This document shows, piece after piece, positions 30,204-40,031 of a stretch of DNA of 64,000 bases. The first letter of the stretch is position 1, and every line of letters begins with the position of its first letter. The stretch is from Aradus depressus (lineage: Eukaryota > Arthropoda > Insecta > Hemiptera > Aradidae). A program made the translations under genes and the position numbers. Location: assembly GCA_963662175.1 (NCBI GenBank), contig OY759224.1, forward strand, positions 32,931,489 to 32,995,488. Direction: 5' to 3'. Under the pieces are notes generated by a model, which was not told the origin of the DNA, ran no database searches, and worked only from the letters and a program-made list of their open reading frames with translations.

Positions 30204-31327
30204 GTAGCAGGAGTGGGATGAACAAACTTAAAACTATGGGGGGAGGTAAATTTAAATTCAAGGGGGACATACGCAGTTTGCTTGGTACAGAAATGATGAC
30301 GAGATTGACAGGGGACATTGACCTACATACTAACATTGACAATGGATGTCCCACTCCTGTAAAGGTAAAGACAGACAGTAACAACGGACTGACATTGATG
30401 AAGCTACAGGGGTACCAAGAAGGTAGCGGTTTAGGAAGACACGGCAATGGACGTTTGGAACCAGTTTTTATCAGCACGAGAAGACCACTTCAAGGATTAG
30501 GTTACGAGTACAAATTTTTTGATATCAGATCACCAGTTAACGTAGAATCAATAGCAAAGACATCCTTACCAATCACTGCTAAGCAGGAAGAGCCCATCGA
30601 CAAACAAACATACCCCGACAATACTATGACTGCCCCAGATCACGTAAATTCATCAAGTATAAAAGAGGACGAAATCACAGACAGACTGACAGGCAATGAA
30701 GAAAACATAACTTTCCCAGACGACGTCAGAATATTATCTCTGATGCAGGAATTTACCGACTTACTTCTATGTGAAGATTACGTAACGGACAAACCGACAC
30801 CAAAATGCCCCGAAATAACCATGACGATAGGGACAACGGAACACAAGACATTAGGGTTACTTGATTCTGGTTCTGAAATCACTGGAATACAGGAGGAGTT
30901 CTTCAACCGAATTAAGAATGACATATCGACAGACAATGACCACATAATCCGCTACCCGACTAATGGCAACCCCACTTGTGAAGAACATCCGCAGGTGAAC
31001 TTCATCAAAGACAATAGGATAACTGACATTTCGGGACTACACCAACAAACATACCAATTTACAGAAAAACAGGCCGAAAGACAGAAACAGAACTTTGAGG
31101 TACGACACCAACAGACTACGTTAGAAATTGGCGATCAGGTGTTAGTACAATCTCTGCGGATATCCACCGGTAAGAGGGAAATATTACTATTACTATTCTG
31201 GGAAGGACCTTACCAGATTTTAGACAAGGAAAGTCCTCAAATTTTTATTTTAGGACATCTCGGCAGCGACGTAGCGGAAGGAGGAATCTTTTATACGATC
31301 TTACAGAAGCCGTGTATTAGCGGATAA
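30185..31327 (+). CDS. pro: G-patch / protease / integrase-tail fusion ORF
   Basis: Frame open from 30185, first ATG at 30218 (369 aa from there), in the -1 frame of gag. Residues 58-97 resemble a G-patch (MKLQGYQEGSGLGRHGNG: G-Y-x2-G-x-G-L-G-x4-G), an RNA-binding or helicase-contact motif. Residues 198-235 hold the retropepsin active site (LGLLDSGSEITGIQEEFF, catalytic D216). The second half of a protease is not recognisable. From about 280 the sequence is an integrase C-terminus: basic helix, then LEIGDQVLVQSLRIS and LFWEGPYQILD (GPY at 330-332). A deletion of about 2.5-3 kb is inferred between about residues 240 and 280, preserving the frame. The enzymatic core of pol is gone; whether the stub cleaves Gag is unknown. 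The antisense 105-codon ORF is a shadow. Confidence 0.8.
   Translation, partial: PLDKKLSSRSGMNKLKTMGGGKFKFKGDIRSLLGTEMMTRLTGDIDLHTNIDNGCPTPVKVKTDSNNGLTLMKLQGYQEGSGLGRHGNGRLEPVFISTRRPLQGLGYEYKFFDIRSPVNVESIAKTSLPITAKQEEPIDKQTYPDNTMTAPDHVNSSSIKEDEITDRLTGNEENITFPDDVRILSLMQEFTDLLLCEDYVTDKPTPKCPEITMTIGTTEHKTLGLLDSGSEITGIQEEFFNRIKNDISTDNDHIIRYPTNGNPTCEEHPQVNFIKDNRITDISGLHQQTYQFTEKQAERQKQNFEVRHQQTTLEIGDQVLVQSLRISTGKREILLLLFWEGPYQILDKESPQIFILGHLGSDVAEGGIFYTILQKPCISG
30194..30200 (+). promoter_or_regulatory. -1 ribosomal frameshift heptamer
   Basis: A-AAA-AAC in the gag frame (codons ATA AAA AAC), directly followed by the gag stop TAA at 30201-30203. The -1 frame is open from 30185 and leads straight into the pro ORF. 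This heptamer class (X-XXY-YYZ) is a well-known retroviral gag-pro shift site. A downstream pseudoknot was not established. Confidence 0.8.
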
Positions 31328-33083
31328 ATTTACAAGCAGGCTAGAGAAGCGCTAGGGCTCTCTTTGAGATTAACGATCTTACTTCAGCCGAGTTAGGGGG
31401 GCGATTATTGCAGACGAGATCGCGGCCCTAGAGTCAGGGAAGAGATTTGTGACGTCTCTATGGGTGTCCATCCCCAGCTATCCCAGGAACAGTTAGACAA
31501 AGTCACACACACATAAAACAGACACTATTCTTTATTATTTGGGAATTATTTATTATTTTACACTAACGGCCAACACCTCATTATACAACAACACACAAAG
31601 AATCACACATACACATTTATTGGGGAGACGGGATTTATTATTTAGTTATTTTTTTTGTAAATAGGATAAGGCAGACGGGGACATTCTGGCACTCCCCTGG
31701 GGCTTAACATCGAGCATACCCCCCTTAGTCGAGCTCAAAGATTCCAAAGTGAATCGCCAGGTTGTAGATATAATTTTAGATAATAAGTTAGGGTAGTTTT
31801 ATTTTTTTTAAATTCTAGATATTAAGTTAGGATAATTTTTTGTTCATATACTTAGTAAGAGTATTTTTTTTAAATAGTATTAACAATTTGTTTATGATGT
31901 TGGGATAATTTAGTTTAGATAGGTTTGTGGCTTCATTTGAAATTGACATAATTGTAGGACGGGGCAGACGGTATATGGATTGGCCATCCATGGGAATATA
32001 CCTACGTATTTAAATTTGATTAGGAGACGCGGATCTGAGTAGGCTGACAGCGAGGCGATGGCACACACATTTGTAGGTAGTCACGTATGGTAAATGTACT
32101 TTCAATTGTATTTGTCTGTTTTGTTTTGTATTTTAAAATAATATTTGTATTAGTATCCGACCGTGTGTGTATCTATTGAAAATGTCACATTGACCCATAT
32201 TTTATCTAGTGACCATGATGGGCTATGTTAACCCAATGAGAGCCTTGTAAATATATTTGTAACATATATTCAGGTATGGACCTTACTTATTATGATGCAG
32301 TGTCGACCACGGTAGGTCAAAAGGTCAATTTTTTTATTTTATTTAAGAAATCCTAGGGCAAGGTGCCGAAGCATACATGACTAAAGGGGGAGATATATTA
32401 TAAACTGGAGGGGATACCCAGAATTGAATATTTAATTATCGTACACACGGAGAAGGGGCCACTCCATTGATGCTTGTAGAATCCATTTAAAGGGGCGGGA
32501 GTTGTTTAATTATTTTTTATGCCATGAACTGACTGTTGAACTGAAGAAAGGGTTTCGCTACTTGATTAATGCGGATGCCGGAATTTACATATTTATGAAA
32601 CTGAGATGGGATTTGAGTGGGCTTATTTTTCTATTTTATATTTCGTCGTCGTTCCGGCAGAAGGTAAATACCTGTCGAAGGCCTAAGGAGGCATATGGTT
32701 AGGGTTTGGTCAACCCAAATTTTTGTTGAAGCGGATTAGGTATATGGGAATTCAGTTGAAACATTGTCGAGGCGTGGGGCCTTTTTGGATGTTTTAACTA
32801 GTCAGTGAATGTATGCTAGAAATAGAATCATCGTTATTTGCCAATGGAGAGGGTTAACTCCAAGAAGTACAGCGTAAAGTAAAATCATGCTTTGGTCACG
32901 CATGCATAGGCAAGCCATGCCGATTCGAAAGGACATTTAAAATCATGTTTTGGTCACGCATGATAATGAGGTCGATACCTGAGTATTTGGTTAAGTGTAT
33001 ATGCTCAGTGAACGAGCAAGTGTTAAGTGAAACTAATAAAATATGTGACTTCCAATGGTCATTTAGCCGACATATTTTATTTT
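31328..33083 (+). other. Noncoding 3' region of element 2
   Basis: No env-like frame. The 66-codon ORF at 32502 shows no signal or known domain. A short direct repeat AATCATGYTTTGGTCACGCA occurs at about 32883 and 32941. Function unknown. Confidence 0.7.
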
Positions 33084-33098
33084 AACGGGAACGGGGGA
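33084..33098 (+). other. Polypurine tract of element 2
   Basis: AACGGGAACGGGGGA just before the 3' LTR; one C interrupts each purine run. Confidence 0.7.
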
Positions 33099-33101
33099 TA
33101 T

Positions 33102-34436
33102 TGTAGCATGTCTACCCTATAGATAATGCTCAGAACTGGCGATGTCTATGAGAGGATCGCGATCGCTAGGAGCAAAGTATGGGTTGTGTGGTGTTGAATA
33201 AACGAGAATTGCATTTGGAAGAGAATGCTCGGAACCAATGATGCCTGCGAGAGAATCGCGATCGCTGGGAGCGAAAATAAAGAATAATAGAGACACAATG
33301 GAAAGGAAGCCAAGATAATTGTCTACATCCGGTGTATAAGGAATAAGCAGTAAAGGTTTTTTTTCTTACTCCAGGTTTTCACACAACTAGAGGCAGATGT
33401 TAATTGGTAATATGCGATTGGCTGGAAATAAAATGGGCGGAGTCCGACGACGAATCAAGTCTCGAGAACTGTCCCCTACCACGGTCGGATATCGGAAGCC
33501 ACTCCCCGTTTTACTCATTCTTCGTTCATATCTTGGTGGATCACCACGTTCCTCTCTTTGTAAAGCCTAGTTTCAGTATGTGAAAGTACTTTCTTCGCTC
33601 ATGTCTTGGCTGGTCACCACGTTCTTTTTATATTGTACAGTTGAGTTTAAATATGTGAATTAACTTTCTTCGTTCATGTCTTGGGTGATCACCACGTATC
33701 TTTTCTATAAGTAATATCAGTTAAAATATGTGAATTAACTTTCTTCGTTCATGTCTTGGTGGATCACCACGTATCTTTTCTATAAGTAAAGTTTAGTTTG
33801 AATATGTGAAATTACTAACAGTCTTCGTTCATGTCTTGGTGGATCACCACGTATCTTTTCTATAAGTAAAGTTTAGTTTGAATATGTGAATTAGTCGTAG
33901 AGACACACTTTGATTTTGGACGGTGCAAAGTCAGTGGGGGTGTAACTTCTGGTGTGCCCTCGAAACTACGCAGATCTTCAGGGACTATGTGAATAGACGA
34001 TTTCTACGGGAAGTCCAGAAAGGGTGATCACGCCGTCATTCGCCATGGATATCGTATCGAGGTACCTCGTAATTAAGTTATAATTCAGTCCTTCAGACAC
34101 ACGGCCAAATTATATATATTCAATTGTTGTTTTGTAAATATGTTCTCATTAAAATAAATATGTTAAAGTTATAGGTTTGATTCATTTCATTTCCCCCCCC
34201 CACTCATGCTTCTTCTGGTTGACAACAGTAATTAATTATTGTTAATTACTGATGTCAACTAACCGTTAGGATCTTGTAACCGTTCTTCCCGTGGGAGTGC
34301 TTTCAGCTATTCAGGCATTGTTTAATTAAAGTCGCGATTTAAATAATTTTCAAATTTAATAATTTTTCGATCTCAATTTTATTTATTTTATTAATTACGT
34401 GATTTGCACTCACACAGGGAGGGAAATGGTTATAAT
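33102..34436 (+). repeat. 3' LTR of element 2
   Basis: Collinear with the 5' LTR, with no substitution seen by eye and two short length changes in simple repeats. Followed by the (AT)n flank at 34437. Confidence 0.93.
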
Positions 34437-34469
34437 ATATATATATATATAGGTATATATATATATTAT

Positions 34470-34900
34470 TTTTCATATATTGTTATAGTTACATTGTTTT
34501 CTTTCTTTTCTCTATATTCTATATCTCGCACATTGGGACCTGATGATGGGACGTAAGAACGTCCCAAAACATCGTTGGGGGATAAAGACACTTCCGAAGA
34601 GTTTTTTTTTTTTTGAAAAATAGTTATCTTAATTTTTATTAAATTGAAAAATGTGTCTACTTATTATAAACGTATCTTGTATTAATTTTTTTTATGTACT
34701 CATATATTTTTAAGTATTTATTTGTTCAGTTTTTATTAATTTCATTTTACTTTATTTAATAGTTTTGTTATTACTACTAATCATAGATGTGTTAGACTCA
34801 AGTAGTTATAAATCAGTTATCTTAATGTATAAATTACCTATTACCATCTATTGGTTTAACGGAAATAAATTTATTATTATTATTATTATTATTAATCAAA
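34470..34900 (+). repeat. TTA-tailed retroelement 3' end, with hammerhead-like motif
   Basis: Contains CTGATGATGGGACGT...ACGTCCCAAAAC, then an AT-rich body, and ends GGTTTAACGGAAATAAATTT followed by (ATT)n. An inverted copy is at 52233-52640. Noncoding, probably the 3' end of a non-LTR or Penelope-like retroelement. Confidence 0.7.
34540..34574 (+). ncRNA. Hammerhead-ribozyme-like core, degenerate
   Basis: CTGATGA, a 7-bp stem GGGACGT / ACGTCCC with loop AAGA, then AAAAC where GAAAC is required. One extra T follows CTGATGA. The core G is lost, so this copy is probably inactive. Confidence 0.4.
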
Positions 34901-34944
34901 AATTCAGTTTATCTCAAAAGAAAAATCACAATATATAATATAGG

Positions 34945-35170
34945 AGGTAAAAAAAAAACATTGAGCACCCCATCGTTCGGGTTGGATGTTAAGTCTGTAT
35001 GATGTGAGGTACTTGTTAAAGACCCTCTCCCTTATACCTTAGGTAACAGAGCCTAGGTAGGACTACTTGTAGAATCGGGCTCATGTCGACCAGAGTGACG
35101 AAAGAGCGCTCTGGTAATAGGCGAAATTACCTCCTAGTTAAAGCCCGGGGATGAGTCATAACTAACTCAT
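34945..35170 (+). repeat. SINE, headless
   Basis: GGAGGTAAAAAAAAAACATT, the core with ATCGTTCGGGTTGGATGTTA, and tail CCCGGGGATGAGTCATAAC. Confidence 0.8.
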
Positions 35171-35395
35171 AAGATTAAATTTTTTGGTTCCTTTATTTGA
35201 TACAAATTTTTATATTATTAATGTTCTTCCTAAAAACATTTCTCATCTTTTTGATATAAATTTTTTAAATGGCTACTTATTTATTAATTAATTAATGTTG
35301 ACATTGTTTGAAGTTAAGCCTCTTCCTCTATGATTAATTGTTCAGCCATTTAATTAATTGTTTAAAGAAGGAAGAACAAAAAGAAAAAGAGTCGT
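35171..35395. other. AT-rich spacer
   Basis: No feature recognised. Confidence 0.45.
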
Positions 35396-35748
35396 CGGTG
35401 GATCACCGGCAATCTACTTCCCCACAACGAATTAATCAATTAACTTTTCGCTCCCCCTCCAAAAACAGTCGCCCGTCTGAGCTAATATTCAATAGTTGAC
35501 TTAGATAGGGTCTCCTAAATCCTAATACAAAATTTTCTGTCGATAAATTCATTATATCTATAAGTTATTAGTGTTTTTCAGTTAAACCTCTCCCCTAATC
35601 TCCCCCTATCCTTTGGTAGATTTGGCTGAAAAACAATAGGTGTCTTTTTTAGAGGGTTGTGAATTCACATATAAAATTTCATATCGATACATTCATTCTA
35701 TCTGGAGTTATCGTGTTCACAGACAGATCGGAAAATATGAAATTTTTT
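35396..35748 (+). repeat. HP repeat, left part, split by LINE
   Basis: Head GTGGATCACCGGCAATCTAC, then two modules, to GATCGGAAAATATGAAATTT. It resumes at about 36365 with GGGAACTCCGCATCGAATTT. Confidence 0.85.
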
Positions 35749-35749
35749 T

Positions 35750-36362
35750 AAAAATTTTATTTACAAAGAGATATTTACAACTGTATAAAAATATATACAA
35801 CAAGCAAATATGCAAATACAGAGATAATGGCAATGTCAAAATGTCAAGAAGGGAGAAATCACCCAGTGGTGACACTCCCCACTGTTTTTCTCCCGTTTAT
35901 AGCTAATCACTTTCACTGTCACTGATTCTGCTCAGGAGGTCTCTAGGCCATGACGGGGAAGTACGGCAGAATGGAGGGCACGGACCAGAGGATTATTGTG
36001 GGAACCAAGAAGGGAAAATAAGTTTTTATATTTGGATTTAGCGACTTCAATGATGAAAGGTACGTTAAGGTCAGTGTGAAGAGTTTTGTTGGAGACGTAG
36101 TAAGGAGCATTGGCTATTGTACGAAGGATTTTGGATTGAAGGGATTGGATGCGCTGGAGATTGGAAGCCTTGGCAGAACCCCAAAGTTGAAGTCCGTAAG
36201 TCCACATAGGTTTGAGTACTACGTTGCATAAAAGTCGTTTTGTTTTCAAAGTTAATTTGGACCTTTTGTCTAGTAGTCCTAGTAGAAGTTTATAACGTCT
36301 GTTCATTTCTTGTCTTTTCAGTTTCGTTTGAGGATTCCAAGTTAGTCGTTTATCAATTTAAT
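35750..36362 (-). mobile_element. 5'-truncated jockey-like LINE in HP repeat
   Basis: Minus-strand insertion holding the end of a reverse transcriptase ORF plus about 180 bp of 3' UTR ending near TAAATATCTCTTTGTAAATA. It splits an HP repeat, so it is younger than that HP copy. Confidence 0.8.
35932..36352 (-). pseudogene. LINE reverse transcriptase C-terminal region
   Basis: Reading from about 36352, before the first ATG at 36306: DKRLTWNPQTKLKRQEMNRR, then RLLCNVVLKPMWTYGLQLWG, ASNLQRIQSLQSKILRTIAN and APYYVSNKTLHTDLNVPFI. The LDKRLTW, WTYG-QLWG and FQSK-LR-I-NAPWYV order is characteristic of jockey-clade LINE proteins downstream of the catalytic YADD region, which is missing. A one-base shift near the end gives LETS then stop; the other frame would read PRDLLS as in the 46876 copy. 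No enzyme can be made. Confidence 0.8.
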
Positions 36363-36364
36363 AT

Positions 36365-36442
36365 TCGTTGGGAACTCCGCATCGAATTTTTGACCGATTA
36401 CATAACTTCTTCTATACTTCGTATAGCTGAGGAAATAAAAAA
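36365..36442 (+). repeat. HP repeat, right part
   Basis: GACCGATTACATAACTTCTT and CTATACTTCGTATAG close the copy that began at 35396. Confidence 0.85.
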
Positions 36443-36454
36443 TAAAACTTTTCT

Positions 36455-36860
36455 TTATTTTCCCAGAATACGAAGTGTAGGGAGAGTTAGGTAATTCCAT
36501 GTTGATTTTTCACAAACAATTTCAATCTATATTTGTGGGTAAACACGGTAACTCCTGATTTAATGAATGAATCGACACGAACTGTTATATGTGTATCCAA
36601 AGCACCATAAGGACACCTCTTCATTTCCCAGGAAATCTCTCAAAGTTAAGAGGGGGGGTTAGGGAGAGGGAAGGGGGGTTAGAGAGGGGAAAGGGGGTTA
36701 GAGAGGGGGAAGGGGGGTTAGAGAGGGGAAAAGGGGGTTAGAGAGGGGGAAAGGGGGGCTCAACTCTCTGATAACTGTCAATGGGTTGACTCTATTGATA
36801 AGGCATTTAGTAGAAGGAATCAGAAGTCCCCTGTAAGTCAATTATTGAGTTTTCGCAAAT
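36455..36860 (-). repeat. HP repeat, tail-to-tail with previous
   Basis: Starts CCCAGAATACGAAGTGTAGG about 15 bp after the preceding copy's tail, in the opposite orientation. A G-rich minisatellite (36650-36765) replaces the usual pyrimidine/purine spacer. Confidence 0.75.
36650..36765 (+). repeat. G-rich minisatellite
   Basis: About five units of GGGGGTTAGAGAGGGGAAA (19-21 bp) inside the HP repeat. The G runs could form quadruplexes. Confidence 0.8.
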
Positions 36861-37010
36861 AACAGGTCATCCCGTAAGTAACGTCGGGTTAAAAAAAATA
36901 AAAAAATTATTACAGCTACATTCTCCCATTATTTTTTTTTCCTTTCAAAAAATAATAGTTATAGTAATAATAAAATAATATATAATAAATAATAATATAA
37001 AATAATATAA
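36861..37010. other. AT-rich spacer
   Basis: AATAATATA low complexity. Confidence 0.45.
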
Positions 37011-37011
37011 T

Positions 37012-37566
37012 TTTTGTTATTAATTTGGGAGACTCGGAACTCTAAAAGCTCCCCCTGAGGTAACCACTGACTGTAATACTTAAGTTGACTTTACATGAGC
37101 AGCAAAAATGCAAAGCGCAGCAGCAGCAAATGCACGCTGTAGTTTCTGTGCTTTTAGAATTAAATGACTCACATCCAATAGCGGTATTGCTGCTGCTGCG
37201 CTTTGCATTTTTACCGCGTTGTAAAATCAGCATTAAGAGTATGAGTATAACATAAATGAAGATTTTGAGCGAGGAAATGAAATGATCGAATTCATGTATA
37301 TTTAAATAAATGTCATGTGATTTGTTTTGTACATGTACATTTATGTAAAGCACAATTTTCGTTTATCCTTCAAAATCGTGAAAGAACTTCCTCTTTGAAG
37401 TGTTCTCGATGGTTTTGCAGCAACTTTCTGTGCAAGCTTAGCATGCAGAGACCATTGAGACGCAATTATTTATCTAAAATGTTTTTAGTTTAATTTTTCT
37501 TGGTTTTTTGCTTTGGCCAGGGGGGGGCACGCGCCCTCCCCCCTGCCCCCCCGGCTACGCCCCTGG
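37012..37566 (+). mobile_element. hAT MITE (CAGGGGCGTAG family), 5'-truncated
   Basis: Right end CCCGGCTACGCCCCTG at 37551-37566. The body matches 44670-45242 (TTGGGAGACTC, CACTGACTGTAATACTTAAG, and the internal inverted pair AATGCAAAGCGCAGCAGCAG / TGCTGCTGCTGCGCTTTGCA). The left terminus is absent. Confidence 0.75.
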
Positions 37567-37634
37567 TTACAAACGTTTTTGAAAGCAATCTCATCATCAG
37601 TATCTATAATACATGTGTTCTTTATGTTAACTTC

Positions 37635-38040
37635 TGTCAAAGAGGCTAAAAGAGGCCTTCATCCAGGGATGATGTTTGGTGGGATATGGAAGAAATAATC
37701 CATTATAATAGTTTTTAATGTAACCAATCAAGAAAGAGGTCTACTGCCAACAACTTGACCGTTTGACGTTAGCATTGGAAGAAAAAATGACCTTCTCTGG
37801 TCAATATGCTGCTGATTTTTATTCGAACAGGACAATGCCAGACCTCACACTGCTGAGACCCTACAAAAACTATACCACTGCTGTTGGCACACTATAAGAC
37901 AGCCACGGTATTCTCCCGACATATATATTCTCCCCTTCAGATATCCGACCTGTTCCAGAATCTCCGGGACTACCAAGTGGATGAATTCTTCGGGAGACGT
38001 AAAAAGAGCAGTCGTTTTATTTTTCGGATCAAAATGTAGA
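37635..38040 (+). pseudogene. mariner-like transposase remnant
   Basis: Translating across frames gives AKRGLHPGMMFGGIW, then CQQLDRLTLALEEK, then EQDNARPHTAETLQKL, YSPDIY and SDLFQNLRDY. These match in order the mariner catalytic region (HPxxVM-xxWW, the YCQQLDRL block, QDNARPH carrying the second Asp, and YSPDL-P-D-LF). At least three frameshifts and a stop make it dead. No inverted terminal repeats found. Lies directly after the truncated hAT MITE. Confidence 0.75.
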
Positions 38041-38139
38041 GTTTTATAGGAGAATTATAGGAAATTGAAAATTTAGATATAAGATGGAAAAATGTTGTTG
38101 AAAATGGTGGAAAATAAATCATTGAATAAAAATAAATAA

Positions 38140-38346
38140 AACAAACTTATTTTTTGAAATATTGTCTATTCCACTAAAGATATTTATAAAAATAAAACTA
38201 CCGGTTTCGGCCTCACACCATCATCAGGTCTAGTTATGAACTGAGTTCGTAACTAGACCTGACGATGGTGTGAGGCCGAAACCGGTAGTTTTATTTTTAT
38301 AAATATCTTTAGTGGAATAGACAATATTTCAAAAAATAAGTTTGTT
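38140..38346. repeat. 103-bp-arm inverted repeat with hammerhead-like motif
   Basis: Arms 38140-38242 and 38244-38346 around a single central G, with about two mismatches. Each arm is a copy of the module found singly at 49028-49145: AGACCTGACGATGGTGTGAG, GCCGAAACCGGTAG, then an AT stretch. CTGAYGA, a short GGT/GCC stem and GAAAC resemble a minimal hammerhead core with a short stem II. Confidence 0.85.
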
Positions 38347-38399
38347 ATATTTATTTATTACAAATTCCACTATATTTCCGCGTTCCTCAACTTAGAAGT

Positions 38400-38575
38400 T
38401 GTTAATACCGGCCATTGTTATAACATTTTTTGGACTTCCTTTCTGTCTAGCCGACCATTGTTGCTATAGCATTTTTAATTATTACTTTCTTATACCTTTT
38501 CGTATGGGGAAGTGTTGCATTCGTATGAAAATCCGAGAACGAGTTTTCAACAGAATGAAAGTCTCTGAATTGAAT
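38400..38575 (-). repeat. Dispersed repeat Y, inverted copy
   Basis: Reverse complement of 4240-4440, including one CCGGCCATTGTTATAAC monomer of the minisatellite. Confidence 0.7.
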
Positions 38576-38579
38576 AATT

Positions 38580-39060
38580 TTTTTTATTGATTTTTATTCG
38601 TGAATACAAAAACCGACATTACTTATGGTTGGTTTCAGAGGGAAAGCGAAAATATAATAGATTAATTTTTGCTGGAGATTTCGCCGGACGACTTTTTTTT
38701 GTCTCTCATAAGTCGAGTGTGCTCCCGTTTTTTTTTCTTCTGAAGGGCTTTGAGGTTCGTACAATTTTGAATTTTCCTCAGAGTGACATAATTTTCTCTC
38801 TTCCAACTCTTCCTATCCTAATTGCAGAACACAAAGGATAGAGAAACAGACAAAATTACTGAGAAAAAAAAAAAAAATGTCAAAAAATGTCCCATGGTAC
38901 AGTAACATACTTCATACTTGTCACAGGAATATTGTTAACTTTTTCTCACACTTTTTTTTTTCTTCTTTCTACTCGCTTTCTACTCAAAGGAAAAGTTTTG
39001 AATATAACTATTTCATTATTAGGGTTGCAGGTCAAAGTGTAAGAAGAAAAGTGTAGAGTA
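38580..39060. other. No recognised feature
   Basis: T-rich. ORFs up to 84 codons without recognisable domains. Confidence 0.4.
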
Positions 39061-39081
39061 ACCGGCAAGGTACTTCTGCAC

Positions 39082-39124
39082 GAGGGCGCCGGTGGCTCAG
39101 TGGTAAGCGTGCTAGCCTTTTGAG
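39082..39124 (+). repeat. SINE head, left part, split by hAT
   Basis: GAGGGCGCCGGTGGCTCAGT to CTTTTGAG. It resumes at 40676 with CTCAAGATCGCGGGTTCGAA. Confidence 0.85.
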
Positions 39125-39168
39125 TAGGGTTGGGACAAAATGGGGGTAAACTGGTTATTAATAAAGTA

Positions 39169-39965
39169 AGAATAAAGTAAAAACTGGTTATTTATGGATG
39201 TACTCAGTATGTCATGTTGGTATTTCCAAATTTTATAACACCTCCCTCGATATCGTTAAATGAAACAAAAAAAAATAAAAAAATATTGTTTTATAACTAG
39301 TGGGCTGACGTGCGGATGACGTAAAAAAACACATTAAAATCAGGTTTTACAAGAGATCACCCCAAAAAAGGTCAAACTGTAGCTCTAAAGAGAAACCAAA
39401 TTTCCGAGTGATATCAAATTTCATATGGAGTGAGTTTTCTTTAAGAGCCCTCATTATAGATATCTACTTCCCCAGTAATACGATGCATAGAGTCAGTTAT
39501 GTAATTGGTTTTTGGGGATCAGAGGTAGGGGCTCAACTCAAAAACCCCAAAAAACTGTCGATATAATGAATTTGTGAACACACAATTTAGTAGAAGTCCC
39601 TGTGTAAGTCAACTCTTGATTTTTAGTCAAACCGATTTTTTAGTTTTGAAGAGAGAGAGCAATAACTTGAGCCCTCCTCTGATCATCCCCTACCCATCGG
39701 TTGATTCTGCGAAAAATTAATAGGTGTTGTCACGTTAGTGTCAATATATTCATTACATTCTCTATCTGAATGATGAAACAGTAACAATATGTGCAGGTCG
39801 GAGCTGCACTGAACTTTTTATAGTGCAGTTTGTGGGTTTTGGAGTATTTGAGAAATGCTCCTAATTAGATTAGTAGGATTAGTACCCAGTAAATAATTAT
39901 TTCGAAGGTTTAGAAGGAGAGCAGAAACTAACGTTTATGTTTAGGCCTCTGTAGCCTATAAAAAC
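39169..39965 (+). repeat. Repeat Z, copy 1, inside composite hAT
   Basis: Collinear with 45950-46855 (ACTGGTTATTTATGGATGTA, TCATGTTGGTATTTC, GGAGCAGAAAC-type end) and itself containing HP modules near 39460-39770. Confidence 0.75.
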
Positions 39966-40031
39966 ACATTAATACAGCAATGTTAGTAGTAGGATTGGGC
40001 GATAGTACTATCGATATATCGATTCTCCTTA

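Larger units (their letters stand above)
26840..34436 (+). mobile_element. LTR retroelement 2, gag intact, pol collapsed
   Basis: 7597 bp: LTRs of 1340 and 1335 bp, tRNA-Lys-type primer-binding site, gag (28620-30203), a -1 frameshift heptamer, a short pro ORF (30218-31327), 1.7 kb noncoding, polypurine tract. By eye the LTRs differ only in a C tract (12 versus 9) and a CA repeat (one unit), so insertion is very recent. The GPY/F module at the end of the second ORF points to the Ty3/gypsy superfamily. Reverse transcriptase, RNase H and the integrase core are absent; it must be mobilised in trans. Inserted in a (TA)n tract; LTR edges are uncertain by 1-3 bases. Confidence 0.93.

Noticed and set aside
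30160..30477. 105-codon antisense ORF over pro
   Set aside because: Opposite the G-patch region; no domain, no start context, explained by the sense ORF.
32502..32702. Env remnant in element 2
   Set aside because: Sixty-six codons without signal peptide, cleavage site or fusion motif; I cannot support an env gene.
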